The notes under the pieces were generated by a model. It was not told the DNA's origin and ran no database searches. It saw only the letters and a program-made list of their open reading frames with translations. Shown here piece after piece: positions 9,988 through 20,717 of a stretch of 64,000 nucleotides of DNA. Position 1 is the first letter of the stretch, and each line of letters opens with the position of its first letter. Source of the DNA: Aptenodytes patagonicus (Eukaryota > Chordata > Aves > Sphenisciformes > Spheniscidae); the NCBI RefSeq assembly GCF_965638725.1, contig NC_134955.1, positions 9,576,316 through 9,640,315 on the forward strand. Direction: 5' to 3'. Made by a program: the position numbers and the translations under genes.

Positions 9988-12900
9988 GTAAGGAGCGCGG
10001 CGGGGGCGCGGGGGCGCGGGGGCGGGCGGCCGGGGCGGCCCGGCGGCGGGGAGCACCGCTGTCGCGGAGCACCGCTGTCACCTCCCTTCCCGCTGGCGTG
10101 GAGAGGGCGGCTCTGCGGGGCGGCTCGGGCTTGCCTGCACGGAAGTTGCCGCCGCCTGCAGAGCAGCCTCACCTGCTGCAATGGCAGAGGGTCTCTCTCC
10201 CGTGTGTCTAAGCCGTGCTTTCAAAGGCGAGAGGCTGAAAACGTGACATCTACCCTGGGCCGTGTAATACCGTAAGTGGGGAAAAATCCAGGCTCTTCCT
10301 CATTGTCTTCTGCATCCTTTTTTGCCCGCTCTTTGAACAGAGGCTCATCTGTGAAAAGGGGATGCTCGCGTTTTCTGCCTTTTCCTGTAGGCAGCCTGCG
10401 CTGCAATCATCTCCCTGGTCTTCCCGGCTAACGCACAAATAACAGCTTTTCCTATGGGACGGGCTGGTTGGATTAGCTCTTGTTCCTTGCGGAGAAAGAG
10501 GGACGGGCAGAGGCTTTTGTTAAACCAAAGGATCATTTCTAGTGCTTCTGTATGTGTGTGGCGGGGAGGAGGGGAAGGCAAGGAGGGGTTAGGAGAGGGC
10601 AAGCTCTGCTGAGATCTGAGCGCTACATCTCAAATGCGGCTGAGAGCTCCGACAATTTCTGGGTTGTATTTTTCCTATTTCCCTTGACTTTTTGAGTCAG
10701 GCAGTATTCTGCGCTCTCCCGACTTCTTACAGCAGTCGATATACTCAGTGACCTCAATGCAGAAATGATTACTGTTGCTAGTGGTTATTGTATGTGCCAG
10801 ATACAGATGCCAAATATAATGCTAAGGTTATGCTAAAATAATAGAAAGAGGCTAAAATTAATATATGGCTAGATTAATCCCATGGATTTAAGAAAAGAGT
10901 AGGGATGTGGATCCACATTTCGAAACTGTTAATATGAATGTACAGTAATCATATACAATTGGTGTCAGTTTTATAGCCATAAGATAATAAGGTTTCTCAT
11001 TTGCAGGCTGTAGGTTGGTGGAACAGTGCCTCATACTTTACTTGTTCTGAACATGTAAATACTGCGGTTTGATTCATCTCTAGAAGATAAATTGACCCGG
11101 GATCAGAGGAATGGCTAATTTTTCACCTGTGCTTGACAATTCAGTCTGGATTTCACATGAACTCTCGCGCCACATCTGAATTATGAAATGTATCTTCACT
11201 CAGAGGTAGCCAGCCTCTCAGAGCTGAATTTTCAAAGCTGAGGTATTTCTGACAATGCAACAAGATACCTCTTTACCCTTGATCACTAGATTCAAGAGTA
11301 GAATGACAAGGCTTAATATTCTGTTTCTTCCTTTGTGGTCTGTGTGTCTTTATGACACAGCCATTATCTCACTTTTAAGTGAGGAAATCCAATAGAGTTA
11401 AAAAATATATTTGTAGGTATCTCATAGCCTACAGCTTGGAAAAAAAGAGGTGAGAAGCTACAATAGTGCCAAGCCAAAGTACATAGTGATAGTATGCATA
11501 CCACACACAGTGAAAAATGCTGTCACCGATAGGCATTATTTAGATGATCAGGTAGTTACGTTAAGATACTTAATCTGTTGTAGTTAGTAGCTTTAAGCCT
11601 TACAGCTGAGATTGCAAGTAAAACTTTATTGCAGTGTTAATTGCATATTACAGTCCTATGCAGTGTTTATCATTAGTTATGATTGTTAAGGTGCGTAAAT
11701 TGGGTGTCAATCAACATAGAAAGCTCTCTCTTCCAGTGACTGAAATACTTCCAGACTGAAATACTGCCTCCCATTAAAGTCAGGGGCAAACATATACTAG
11801 AGCCAGATTTTCAATCAAGAACATTAGTTTTGTCCAAGAAGGTTAACTTCTATATGTTTACATAGGGCAGTCTACCTGTAGTTCTGGATTTCTGTTAAGC
11901 AAATGCGCTTTTACTGATTTCTCTGATTATTAATGTAATGTATACGGTTCATATAGCAGGCCTACTGCCATGAAGTCCAGGTAGCATTAGGTGTTGCATT
12001 AAACACTGGGAAGAGCATTTGTCATGCACCGTTTTTACCACAGCTTTCTCCGCTGGGGAATATTTGCATCTATGGGAAAATTATGTCTGTACATACATAC
12101 ACACCCACAGATAATTACTTGGTTCTTCTATTGGGTTTATGTGCAACACGTGGCATCGCTGTGTATGAAGACGAAGCGGGGAACTTGGGGCATGGAGGGT
12201 AAAGAGAGAAGTTTTACTCTGGTGCTAGTGCTTCAGAAGACAACTCAAAAGTTTCCTGATCCCTGAGATGATTTTAAATAGCTGTGGTAACAATATTTCC
12301 TTTGACCTCAATAAAATTCAACACAAAGGGAAAAGTTCTCCCTGAAAAGAGATCCTGACAGGACGAGGCGTCGGACTACCAGGCGTCGGGAGCAGAGAGG
12401 TTGGTTATCTCTGTGTTAGGGGCTCAGAACTAGACCTCAGTGCTGGGCAGTGCCTCGGGACACTTTCACCATCAAGTACAGAGTGATTAGGTTTCAAACA
12501 GCAGATGAGAAGCTTTATTTTTAATTTTAGAAGTATTTTATGCTTCTTTAGCTGGATACATACAAAACTGCTCAGTGACATGCAGAGTTAATCATTAATT
12601 TCCACCATATGTCATCCCCAGGACCACCTCTTGAATTCAGGTTGAAAATAAAATTACATTGTCCACCATAATCAGAAGTACATAACTGTGATTTCTGATG
12701 GATTATAGAATAACGAGTGCAAAAATTCAGTCAAGCTGAATACATCTGTCACGAAAGGAAAAAATAATGAGCCAGAAAATGAATGAGGGAACGTGCGGTT
12801 TTGGGTTGACTCCTACCATGCTCCAGCCAGGTAAAAAATCTCCCTCGTGAACCAGAGGCACAAACTGTGGGCAACCATTTTCCTTGGGGAAAGAAGAGAG

Positions 12901-13397
12901 AGGCAGTTTCTGAAATGGGTGTAACTTTGAAAGGCAGCTATTGAAAGCTGATCTGGTCTCGGTGGACCACCTCTCAGCCAGTAAATGCACATGGCACTGT
13001 TTGAGTAAAATGGAGGAAAAGGGATGTTGCTCACAGTTGTGTTGCCTGTGAGCTTAATCAACTGATCAGACGGGCTTCAGTGGAGGACTGGGGGAAATAA
13101 AGTTTTAAGAAACATTATACCTTTTATATTTTCCATCATCCTTTATGCTTGTTGTGTAGACTGTTTGAATGATAAACTTGTCAGGGAAAGGTCCATTTCT
13201 TCCTGCGTTTGCTGAACACTAGTACAGTGAGATCTTACCTTAATTAACAACGATTTCAAAAATAATAATGACACCTCCAGCGCAGTGGCTGCTTCTTGCA
13301 GCTGGATCTTTGATTGAACAACTCAGAGAGTGCTCCGTGCCAGCTGCTAAATTGCCAGTCCCACCTCCTACGGACCATGGCTCTTGATGGATGGCAG
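9988..13397. other. Intron stretch, no gene seen
   Basis: GC-rich to about 10.6 kb (tail of the CpG island), then AT-rich. It holds only short imperfect direct repeats, such as GACTGAAATACT twice near 11.74-11.77 kb and AGGCGTCGG twice near 12.37-12.39 kb. A good minus-strand donor-like site (GTAAGATC) lies near 13.23 kb, downstream of the candidate minus-strand exon. No repeat family was recognised. Confidence 0.6.
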
Positions 13398-13699
13398 CTA
13401 CCTGAGCACTGACTCAATGCCTCTCAGCTCCTGAAACTCCTCAAAAAGCACCAGAATTGGCACATCTGGAAGTGTAGGGGTCAGTGTTCCCATTGCCAAA
13501 GGAGCTGCCACAGAGGCAAGGGCCGTGAGCGTATCGGGGCATGAGTCCTTCCCTGGATCCAGCTCCGCGTTGAGGAAATTGGTGAGGACATAGAAAAAGG
13601 CACTCTGTACCTCCTGTGGTTGTTCTCCAGAATTACTAATCCAGCATTTTAGGAAATCAATAGTTTCAGGTTGGTCATGTTGCTCTTTTGATGTTTTGT
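13398..13699 (-). CDS. Candidate minus-strand coding exon B, unrecognised protein (possible nested gene or relic)
   Basis: Reading the minus strand from 13699 to the TAG at 13400-13398 gives about 99 uninterrupted codons with clearly protein-like composition. It is acidic and hydrophilic at first (KTSKEQHDQPETIDFLKCW, then EQPQEVQSAFFYVLTNFL), then NAELDPGKDSCPDTLTALAS and VAAPLAMGTLTPTLPDVPIL, and ends in VLFEEFQELRGIESVLR. Alternating hydrophobic positions suggest a helical domain. It begins after an acceptor-like TAATCAG preceded by a TTTTGTTCTGTTG tract, with two bases completing a codon (phase 1 entry). The only internal Met is late, so a search for ATG-initiated frames misses it. The end may be the TAG, or an overlapping donor-like AG|GTAGCT. 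I recognise no family and assign no function. It could be a real nested gene, a decayed gene, or chance. Confidence 0.35.
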
Positions 13700-15276
13700 C
13701 TGATTACCTCAACAGAACAAAATATGTGCAGATATTTCAGATGCCCTGTGAAAGAATAGTGAAAAGTTGAAATTCTGACTCATTTTATTCAAAACAAAAC
13801 AGGAATCTACAGCATGGGCTGAAAGATTAGACCACCAGGAGCATGCAAAAAGGTGCTGCTTTGGGAGGATTTGAGGATTTGATGGGTACGCTTGGAATAG
13901 ATCCACCCGTCACAGGTTCTTCTTCCACTACATTCCTGGATCTGAGTTATTCCCCACATTAGCGGATAATAAATAATCTGGTTTTAGTATTCATATAGAT
14001 ACAGGATACTTTAAATTCATATATACTGAAACAACTTTGATGAAACTGTTCTCTGTAGATTAAGATAAGCAACTGGTATCTCAGATGAGGTTGAAGGGTG
14101 TCCATGTTTTGCCTGTAAGGAATGCTGACTGGCTGTTTGAGACCTATGCTTAGAGAAGAACTTTTAAATCTTATTTTCAGTCATGTTCAGTCATCCAGTA
14201 GTGTATTGGATATGTTGCATCCTCCTAATCTTCACTGCACTGTTTTCTGAAATCTTTTACACTTGCTTGAGGTCAGGTTGATGAACAAGAGGAAAGGGAC
14301 TGTGAGTAATCTTCTGTTTATGGCATTTTCTTAGTCATGTGGGAACGGTTGTTTCTGCTGAAGTAAATACTGATGATATTTGCATACGAATTCAGGCTTC
14401 AATGTCCAAACGTGTCAACATTTCATTAAAAAAATGAGCATTTCAGTGGTTATTTACTGTTTTAACTCCCTTCTGCTGAGTCCAAGGAAGGAACTACTGC
14501 ACTTACTGAACTAATCTGCATTTTACTGGTAATCCTGAGGGCCATGGGTAGGACACTGCCTTCCTACTAGCAAGGTGGGATAGCACTGGTGGGCTTTGGA
14601 CGTAGGGCATTTCTCAGCTAAAACATCCCACAGAAAAACATTCCCAATGAGGGTATTTAGTTAGAGGAAGTACAGGATACAGAAAAAACAATTTCTGTAC
14701 ATCTCACATGGAGCAGTTTGCTGCTGAAGTAGTTGTAGTATTCTTGGCACAGTTGGTCTTTGTGCCTGAGATTGCCTCTCGAATATTAAGGGCCAGGTTT
14801 GTGAAGAAAAGGCAAACACGTCTTCTAGAAATTAGTTTTAAAAAATTCAAGGAAATAACACTTGTATGCTTGAATTGAAGGTGTGCAGGGGGTTTCCTAC
14901 CAAAAGAAAAAGAACAGAAAGAAATCCAGGTAAAATAGATTGGGACAGAGCATGGCAGATAGTGCTGTACCTGAGTATAACGCCTGAGTGAGAGAGGTGC
15001 TTGTTCAGAGACTGCCTTCGGGAAGGTGAGAGCACAGCTGTATAAAGGGCCAGAGATGAGGAACTTCCACCACTGTAGCCTGGGTGATACATCTTCTTTC
15101 TCTGCAGCCGCGTCTGAGACTGTGAGATCCTTCTGTCTCTGGGCTCGTGCTAGGCTAAATTATCCTTTATCCACCGTTCAGACAAACAGCTTCATTTTGT
15201 GGCCCTTGTCACGAAAGCATTTGAGACTTCTGTAGTCGTTGCTGGATCGCATACGTATAAGATAGGAAAGACTTAC
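13700..15276. other. Intron stretch, no gene seen
   Basis: AT-rich sequence with no recognised repeat. It has a small tandem duplication (TTCAGTCATG-type, near 14.18 kb). If the minus-strand exon model is right, this is the intron between its exons A and B. Confidence 0.55.
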
Positions 15277-15346
15277 CCTTATTTTTACAGTTAATTGTCT
15301 CGCCTGTGATCACTCTCTCACTGTCTTCTTCATTCACGGTTTGAGG
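15277..15346 (-). other. Candidate minus-strand exon A (70 bases) with strong donor
   Basis: On the minus strand an open segment (PQTVNEEDSERVITGE, then TINCKNK) ends at a near-consensus donor (AAGG|GTAAGTC). The single leftover base G joins the AC that begins exon B to form an Asp codon, so phases agree. The acceptor (CAACCTAG behind CGTCTTCTGCTCAACTCCTC) is plausible but has an intervening AG. The exon is short, so open frame alone means little. The donor and the phase match are the main support. Confidence 0.2.
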
Positions 15347-15794
15347 CTAGGTTGGCAGCTCCAAGAGGAGTTGAGCAGAAGACGGGCAACTGCTGTGAAC
15401 TTTCTCTCTTTCGAATGTTAGTGAAGCCTAAACCCTCACACCCATAAATTGCTTAGTAATAACTTGCTTATTCTCTTCCTGTCCTTCCTAAAACCCAAAT
15501 GCACAAAAAACAGGGATCCACAGCAAAGATTTTTAGATTCCATAAATTAATCCTCAGAGTTTATCAAGAGTAATGAAATAATGTTTTGAAAAAACCACCA
15601 GGGTCTTCCCTTCTTCCTCCTTAAACTTAACTTTCAATAGTTTTAGATTTGAAAAGGTCTATGACAAAAGATCTGGAATTGAAAAAGAAGCAAATAAGAG
15701 CAAAGTCCAGGCTTTGGACTGACATTTTAGTGGCAGTCCTACACACATGCAGAAGGATATAAAGGGAACATCTGCATCTCGTAATTGTTGTCAC

Positions 15795-15928
15795 AAGAAG
15801 AAAGGCCAGTAATGTTCTTAAAGTCTGAAATGGAGATACGATGCCGATAGGTGTCTGAAGTGCATCTTCAGATGATGCTTTTAAGGGCCTCTCAACAGCA
15901 GCTATAAGTGACTCAGTTTGACTACTCC
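15795..15928 (-). other. Candidate minus-strand exon C
   Basis: Behind a good acceptor (CTCCTCTTTTTAAAAG) the minus strand reads SSQTESLIAAVERPLKASSE, then DALQTPIGIVSPFQTLRTLL and AFLL. The first two bases GG complete a codon from an upstream exon. The frame stays open beyond to a TAA at 15629-15627. The proposed 3' end at a weak donor (CTT|GTGACA) gives phase 0, matching exon A, but this choice is speculative. The unspliced open frame is about 100 codons, a length that also arises by chance in a window this size. Confidence 0.2.
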
Positions 15929-18639
15929 CTTTTAAAAAGAGGAGTTATTGCAGAAAATGGAAAGTCTGAAGACAAAAGTACTATGGGCCCCTTTGGGGTG
16001 AAAAGAAATGATTATGTTATTAATATTTAAATAACAATTACTTTTGCAGGTATGAGGTATATACAGTGTGTATAGCAAAATGTAATACAAATAATATTTC
16101 TATTTGATCTTGAGGTTAAATCAGGGAAAATTCCTTTCTGGATTCTGGGAGCAGGAGGAAGGAAGGAAAAATGAAAGAACATTTGAAGACGGAAAAAATA
16201 AAAATCCAGAATTAGAAACAGTGCCTGTTTCCACATTTTCTCCACCACACATTGCTGTAGATTTGAAACTATCTACAATACCTTGTCTATCATTTTATCA
16301 CCTGTTGGCAATATACCAGTGTTGGTCTTTTAAGGGAAATACCCCGGATGATTCCTACTGACTTTGAATAGGAAGAATACATGGGAGAAATTAGAGGAAA
16401 AACTATGCAAGATGGTAAACACAGAACATAAGTGTTCTGGGCATATTCTCCAATTTTCAGGTATTATCATCAGGTTTGATGCGTCAGACGGGGAAGCAGC
16501 AGTAGCTCTTCTTTTGAAATTTCTCCTGAATTGCCTTCACATGTATGCATCTTCCTTATTATGACTAATAAGCCTCTATGTTGACTGTAGTGATTTTTGG
16601 TTGCTCTCTAGGAAAGTCTTTGTACACGATATACCTACTGATCATGTGTTTTCCTAAGTGCTCATGCAGATGGGTGGTGATAAAAAATTCCTGAAGCAAG
16701 CCAGTGTAAATTAAAATCCATCTGTATACCAGGTAATAAAAAAGCAGTAGAACTATCCTGCATCACTCTACTGTTTAGTGATATGATGATCTCACTGCAG
16801 TGTCTTTAGCTGAAAATAAGCAAAAAGTCTTTAAATAAATTGTTGCCCTGTGTTTGAGAGGTATGGATTTTTAAATTAAACCTTATATAGTTACTAACTA
16901 GGATAACACAAGAAGATTGTTACATAAATACATGTAACTCACAATGCTAAAAGACAGATTTTCTAAGTGCTAGTAAGTCAAAAGAAAGGCTAAACATTCA
17001 AATTCATGGAAATTAGAATGTCAAAAAACAGATTCCAAAGGAATGGGAAACAAAGATATGTTAGTTTTCCGTGGTATTTCTTAAACAATGAAATAACTGA
17101 GGCCAGCAAAATATGTTGGCAACCAATGTAAAAATGGTAAGAAAAGAGTTGAAAAATGGAAGTTTATCCTTGGGAACAGTGTTACCAAATAGTTCTTTGA
17201 TTTGAAAATAATAAAAATGACTTAGACTAAGTGATGTTATTTGTTACTGAAGTTCTGAAAAGCTGATTTAAAAGAAACCATTACAGACTTGCCTAGTTCT
17301 TTCTTTGTGTAGTTTTCTTTTAATATGATGAGTAGCTTTGGCAGATGAATGTATCAGTGATGAAAAATTGAATTTTTATGGGGGTCATGGCTAGTTAAGA
17401 AAGGGAATGCATTTTACACAATTTTCTATCATTGTGGTATGTCTTCGATGCGAGGTCTTTCAGCTGAAATTTTTAGGGGTAGTTTTAAGAAATCCTTAAA
17501 ACTGATGTTTTTGGTTTTATTTGGCATATTCTGGCCTGGCCTTCCATGATACTGAAATTTTAAAAATGCTTCTCTGATCCTGTGGTAAAACATCTTGGCT
17601 GAATGATTTTAAGACCAATACGGGCTTGCTTGTTGTAGCAGTTCAGTATTCTCATCTAAGTTTGCCTGAATTTCTTGATGCTCAGCAACTCTGAAAGTCT
17701 CAAACCCTATTTTTTTTTTTTTGTACTGAGTGTAGCTGCTGAATTAGGTATTCACATAAAAGTAGAATTCAAAAAACTGTCCATTGTTGACTGGCAGTCC
17801 ATAAACCATACTTGAAATTGCCCAGCTTTTGCTCGGAGTGGTTAGTAACAGAGATGTTTTCAAAGCTGCAACCTGCTGAATTTATCAGTATATTTCCCTA
17901 TGCCGGGTTTGGTATCCAAAATTCATTGCTGTTTAAAAACAAAAGTTTGACTTATTGGAGAATTAGAGCTTGGGCTCTAAATTGGCTACGGACAGTGGTC
18001 TTTTGCTAGGCGAATAAGCGGGAGTGTTGATTAGCCATTTTATGGGGTGCCGTTTGTGGCTGTACTGCTATTAAAAAAAGCATTATTTTCTATACCTACC
18101 TTTTATTTTCTTTGTCTAATGAAACACCTATAAAAAGCTTATGGAGTCCTGTCACATAATTAATATGAAATTATTAAGTTATTTTCAAAAGGAATTTTAC
18201 CAGATTGTCACTTACCAAGAGCTCTGAGACACCTTTATGTTTTACTGAGAAGCCTTATACAAAAATCCTGTTGACCAGCTTGGGTCATTCCTGACCACAG
18301 GCAGCATTTCCTCTGGTCATCTCACATCCAAAAGAATAGTGCGAGTCGGAGAAGGGTAGCGATCAGCCATAAGAAGGAGTACAGAGCATGGAAAAAATTG
18401 TATTGGTAAAAGATTTCTAGGCATTTAGGACACAAAGGAATCACTGATGTCGAATTTGTCTTCCGCATAAGGTGAGACATAAGATTTCTCTTTGTTTTAG
18501 TGACTGATACAAGTGTGGCAGCTCTGGGCAACCTTTAAAAGACTATGCAATCCTAATTAAAATTTTTCAGGGGCTGGGCAGTTCACCACAATTATTGGTG
18601 AAGCGCGTTACTATCATGTTTGGAAATGTATATAATTTC
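15929..18639. other. Intron stretch, no gene seen
   Basis: AT-rich sequence without recognised repeats. A minus-strand open segment at about 16.2-16.3 kb has hydrophilic, protein-like wording (CGGENVETGTVSNSG) but no convincing splice sites. A T tract lies at 17.71 kb. Confidence 0.55.
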
Positions 18640-18665
18640 AAAACTGAATTTTGAAATTCAGTTTT
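18640..18665. repeat. Near-perfect 26-bp palindrome
   Basis: Arms AAAACTGAATTT (18640-18651) and AAATTCAGTTTT (18654-18665) are exact reverse complements around a 2-base centre (TG). The tight centre would form a cruciform rather than a microRNA-like hairpin. Function is unknown. Confidence 0.8.
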
Positions 18666-18784
18666 CTAGCCACCCTATCTACCAGACTGAAGAGCGCCAA
18701 AATCTCTTTTCCATGCATAGCTACTCGTACACTGTGATCAAGTCATGCCTTTCATTTTGAGTTCTCAGATGGTTCAATGGAAGG

Positions 18785-19520
18785 CATATTTTCCACATCT
18801 TTCATCATTCTTGTGAATCCTCTTTGAAGCCTTTCCAGTCTGATGTCCCTCTGGAACTGCAGCCCCCAGAGCTGGTCTGGTATTCCTGGTTCATCAGGAA
18901 CGGGCATCGGCATCAGTGTCAGATGTAATATAATTTTTGTTGTAGTGCTGATCTCCCCATATGAAAGAATTGAATTAATGTTACTCCTGCAGGATTTCCC
19001 ATTGATCTGATTATTTACCTCTGCTTCCAAGGTTTATTTTTTTTTAGAGTAAGTCTATTCTGCAGACTTTGGTATAATTGAGAGAAGCAAGATTAACAAC
19101 CCCTGAAGCTACAATGCTTCTCCTACTTGTGGAAGCTGCAGTCTGCTCAGTAGACATAACCCTTCATCACTGTTCCCCTCTGTAGACACTCTTATCCCGT
19201 GAAATTGGTCTGTAGTCTTTATTTCCAGATGTGTGATCTGATACTTGACTGCATCTGCTGCCTGCTTCATTGTTCATCACCTTCCTAGTCGTCATCTGAG
19301 AACTTTTGTCAGAGATAGTTTTGACTTCCTCCAGGTTACTGATAAAAATGTGGAGTGCAAGGCTGAGAATCAGTCCCCATGGGAGTCTATTAGAAGCATT
19401 ACTGCTCAATTTAATAATTTAAAATCTATTGCATATGCACCATATTCATTTTATATTTTATTAATCAAAATGTGAGCTATAAAGTCAAATGCCTCATTGA
19501 AATCTAAGAATATTAGATCA
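18785..19520 (-). repeat. Old CR1-like LINE remnant, antisense
   Basis: The plus strand carries, in order, phrases of a reversed CR1 3' half: CCACATCTTTCATCATTCTT, the GGAACTGCAGCCCCCAGAGC region, CCTCCAGGTTACTGATAAAA, TGGAGTGCAAGGCTGAGAAT, AGTCCCCATGGGAGTCTATT and TGCCTCATTGAAATCTAAGA. It is strongly diverged with insertions and AT-drift, so it is older than typical avian CR1 copies. It may be an amniote-wide CR1/L3-type element. Borders are approximate. Confidence 0.6.
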
Positions 19521-20566
19521 AATTTGTAGTCTGATAGAAATATAAAATTAAAGTGATTCATTGTCCGTAAAAATTCATTCCTGGGCATTAATTATTCCAT
19601 CCTCTTTTTGTTCGTCATTAATCAAATCCTTTCTCTGCTAATCCAGTCCATCATCAGCAGCAATATCAAAATCTCTATTTGACAGTTCCCATTTACCCTG
19701 TTTAAATGTCACAGTATTATAGAACAAAGATAAATACTGTTCTTTGTTTGCTTTGTCTCCTAGCACTAAGAATAAGGGGACAATCAGCAATTGAAGGGGA
19801 AAAAAAAAGTCTAATTCAAAACCACTCAATGCTGCTTCACACCCCCTCTAGCTGTAGGACTCGCTGCCACAAAAATGGGTGCTTTAAGAACCCCCAGAAA
19901 GTAGGTGTGGTGCACTCTTTGGTAGTGCCTGACTGCACCGACTGGCGGAGGCTGGACGGATCCTGTTTGGTTCAGGGTGGCATTCCCTACCTTCCTGTAT
20001 GGACAAACAGAATATCCAAAATTTGAATAATTAGCACTAAAAGAATATGAACTATAAGAAGATAAATGGAAAATAAGCTCCTGGAAAACCAAACACTACT
20101 TGGGTGTAGGGGACACTTCTCCTGAGGGCTTTGTGCCTTACTTCTGTTTCATGAACAGCCACAGAGACACCTGGAAGTCAACGTGGTCCATGTGTCCTGG
20201 TGTCTCTGTACACAGCCAGCACTCGGGGCTGTGCTGCCTTCCCGGCAGCGCCGGTGCGGCTGAAACTTGAGATCAATTTATCAAGCCAAGTGCTGAGAGC
20301 TATGCATAGGAATGAGTTTAAGAGAGGAGGGGATTAGGGATTAGGTAAAGAGAAGAGGACAAGCATACCGAGTTGAATAGCCTTTCCAGCTGCAAACTGT
20401 CTAACATTCTTTGCTTTGCAGGTATTTCAGGCAGAGGTAATGGGATGCTAGGTGAACACTGTTAAGACTTTATTCCTTGAATGCATCTAAAGAGTTGGGG
20501 TATTAGGATTGTTTTAGATAGAGTTTGATCTCTTGTGCTTCTTGCTATAATTTATTTGGGAGCTGG
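19521..20566. other. Intron stretch, no gene seen
   Basis: Mostly AT-rich. A small CpG-containing patch at about 20.14-20.26 kb is open on the minus strand and ends at a donor-like GAA|GTAAGG. No family was recognised. Confidence 0.5.
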
Positions 20567-20634
20567 AAATACACTGGTGAAAATCGTGGCCCGGGTGGAG
20601 CCCACAGAAACTCTACCGCTGGTTTTCACGTGGG
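20567..20634 (+). other. Exon-like segment with donor, unrecognised
   Basis: After a weak acceptor (TTATTTGGGAG) the plus strand reads GNTLVKIVARVEPTETLPLV and FTW up to a donor CGTGG|GTAAGA. Entry in phase 1 matches the exit phase of the signal-peptide exon at 9807-9987. The surrounding frame of about 60 codons vaguely resembles the first membrane segment of drug/metabolite-type transporters, but not enough to name it. Two further GT...AG units of only 50-60 bases follow, shorter than normal vertebrate introns. Confidence 0.15.
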
Positions 20635-20717
20635 TAAGATTTCAGTTGGTTTGTTTTCCTTTCGTGATGACTTTGGCTTCCTTCTTTTTGCAGCATGGGT
20701 CTCAGTGTCCTAGGTAG

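Larger units (their letters stand above)
9230..10110 (+). promoter_or_regulatory. CpG-island promoter of the downstream gene (KIAA1549L)
   Basis: About 0.9 kb of extremely GC- and CpG-dense sequence is set in AT-rich flanks. It has many GGGCGG/CCGCCC-type boxes and G-runs and no obvious TATA box. It surrounds a signal-peptide exon with a good donor, as in TATA-less vertebrate promoters with dispersed start sites. A GGACAGCGCC at 9309-9318 equals one half of the REST/RE1 motif. Long open frames on both strands here reflect the shortage of AT-rich stop codons and are not genes. The start site cannot be fixed from sequence. Confidence 0.85.

Noticed and set aside
9130..10211. Several open frames of 100-320 codons on both strands of the CpG island, including two of over 300 codons on the minus strand
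   Set aside because: They consist of Arg/Pro/Ala/Gly runs expected when stop codons are scarce in very GC-rich DNA, overlap each other in several frames, and show no domain.
18640..18665. microRNA precursor
   Set aside because: The stem is only 12 bases with a 2-base loop, far too small for a precursor hairpin.
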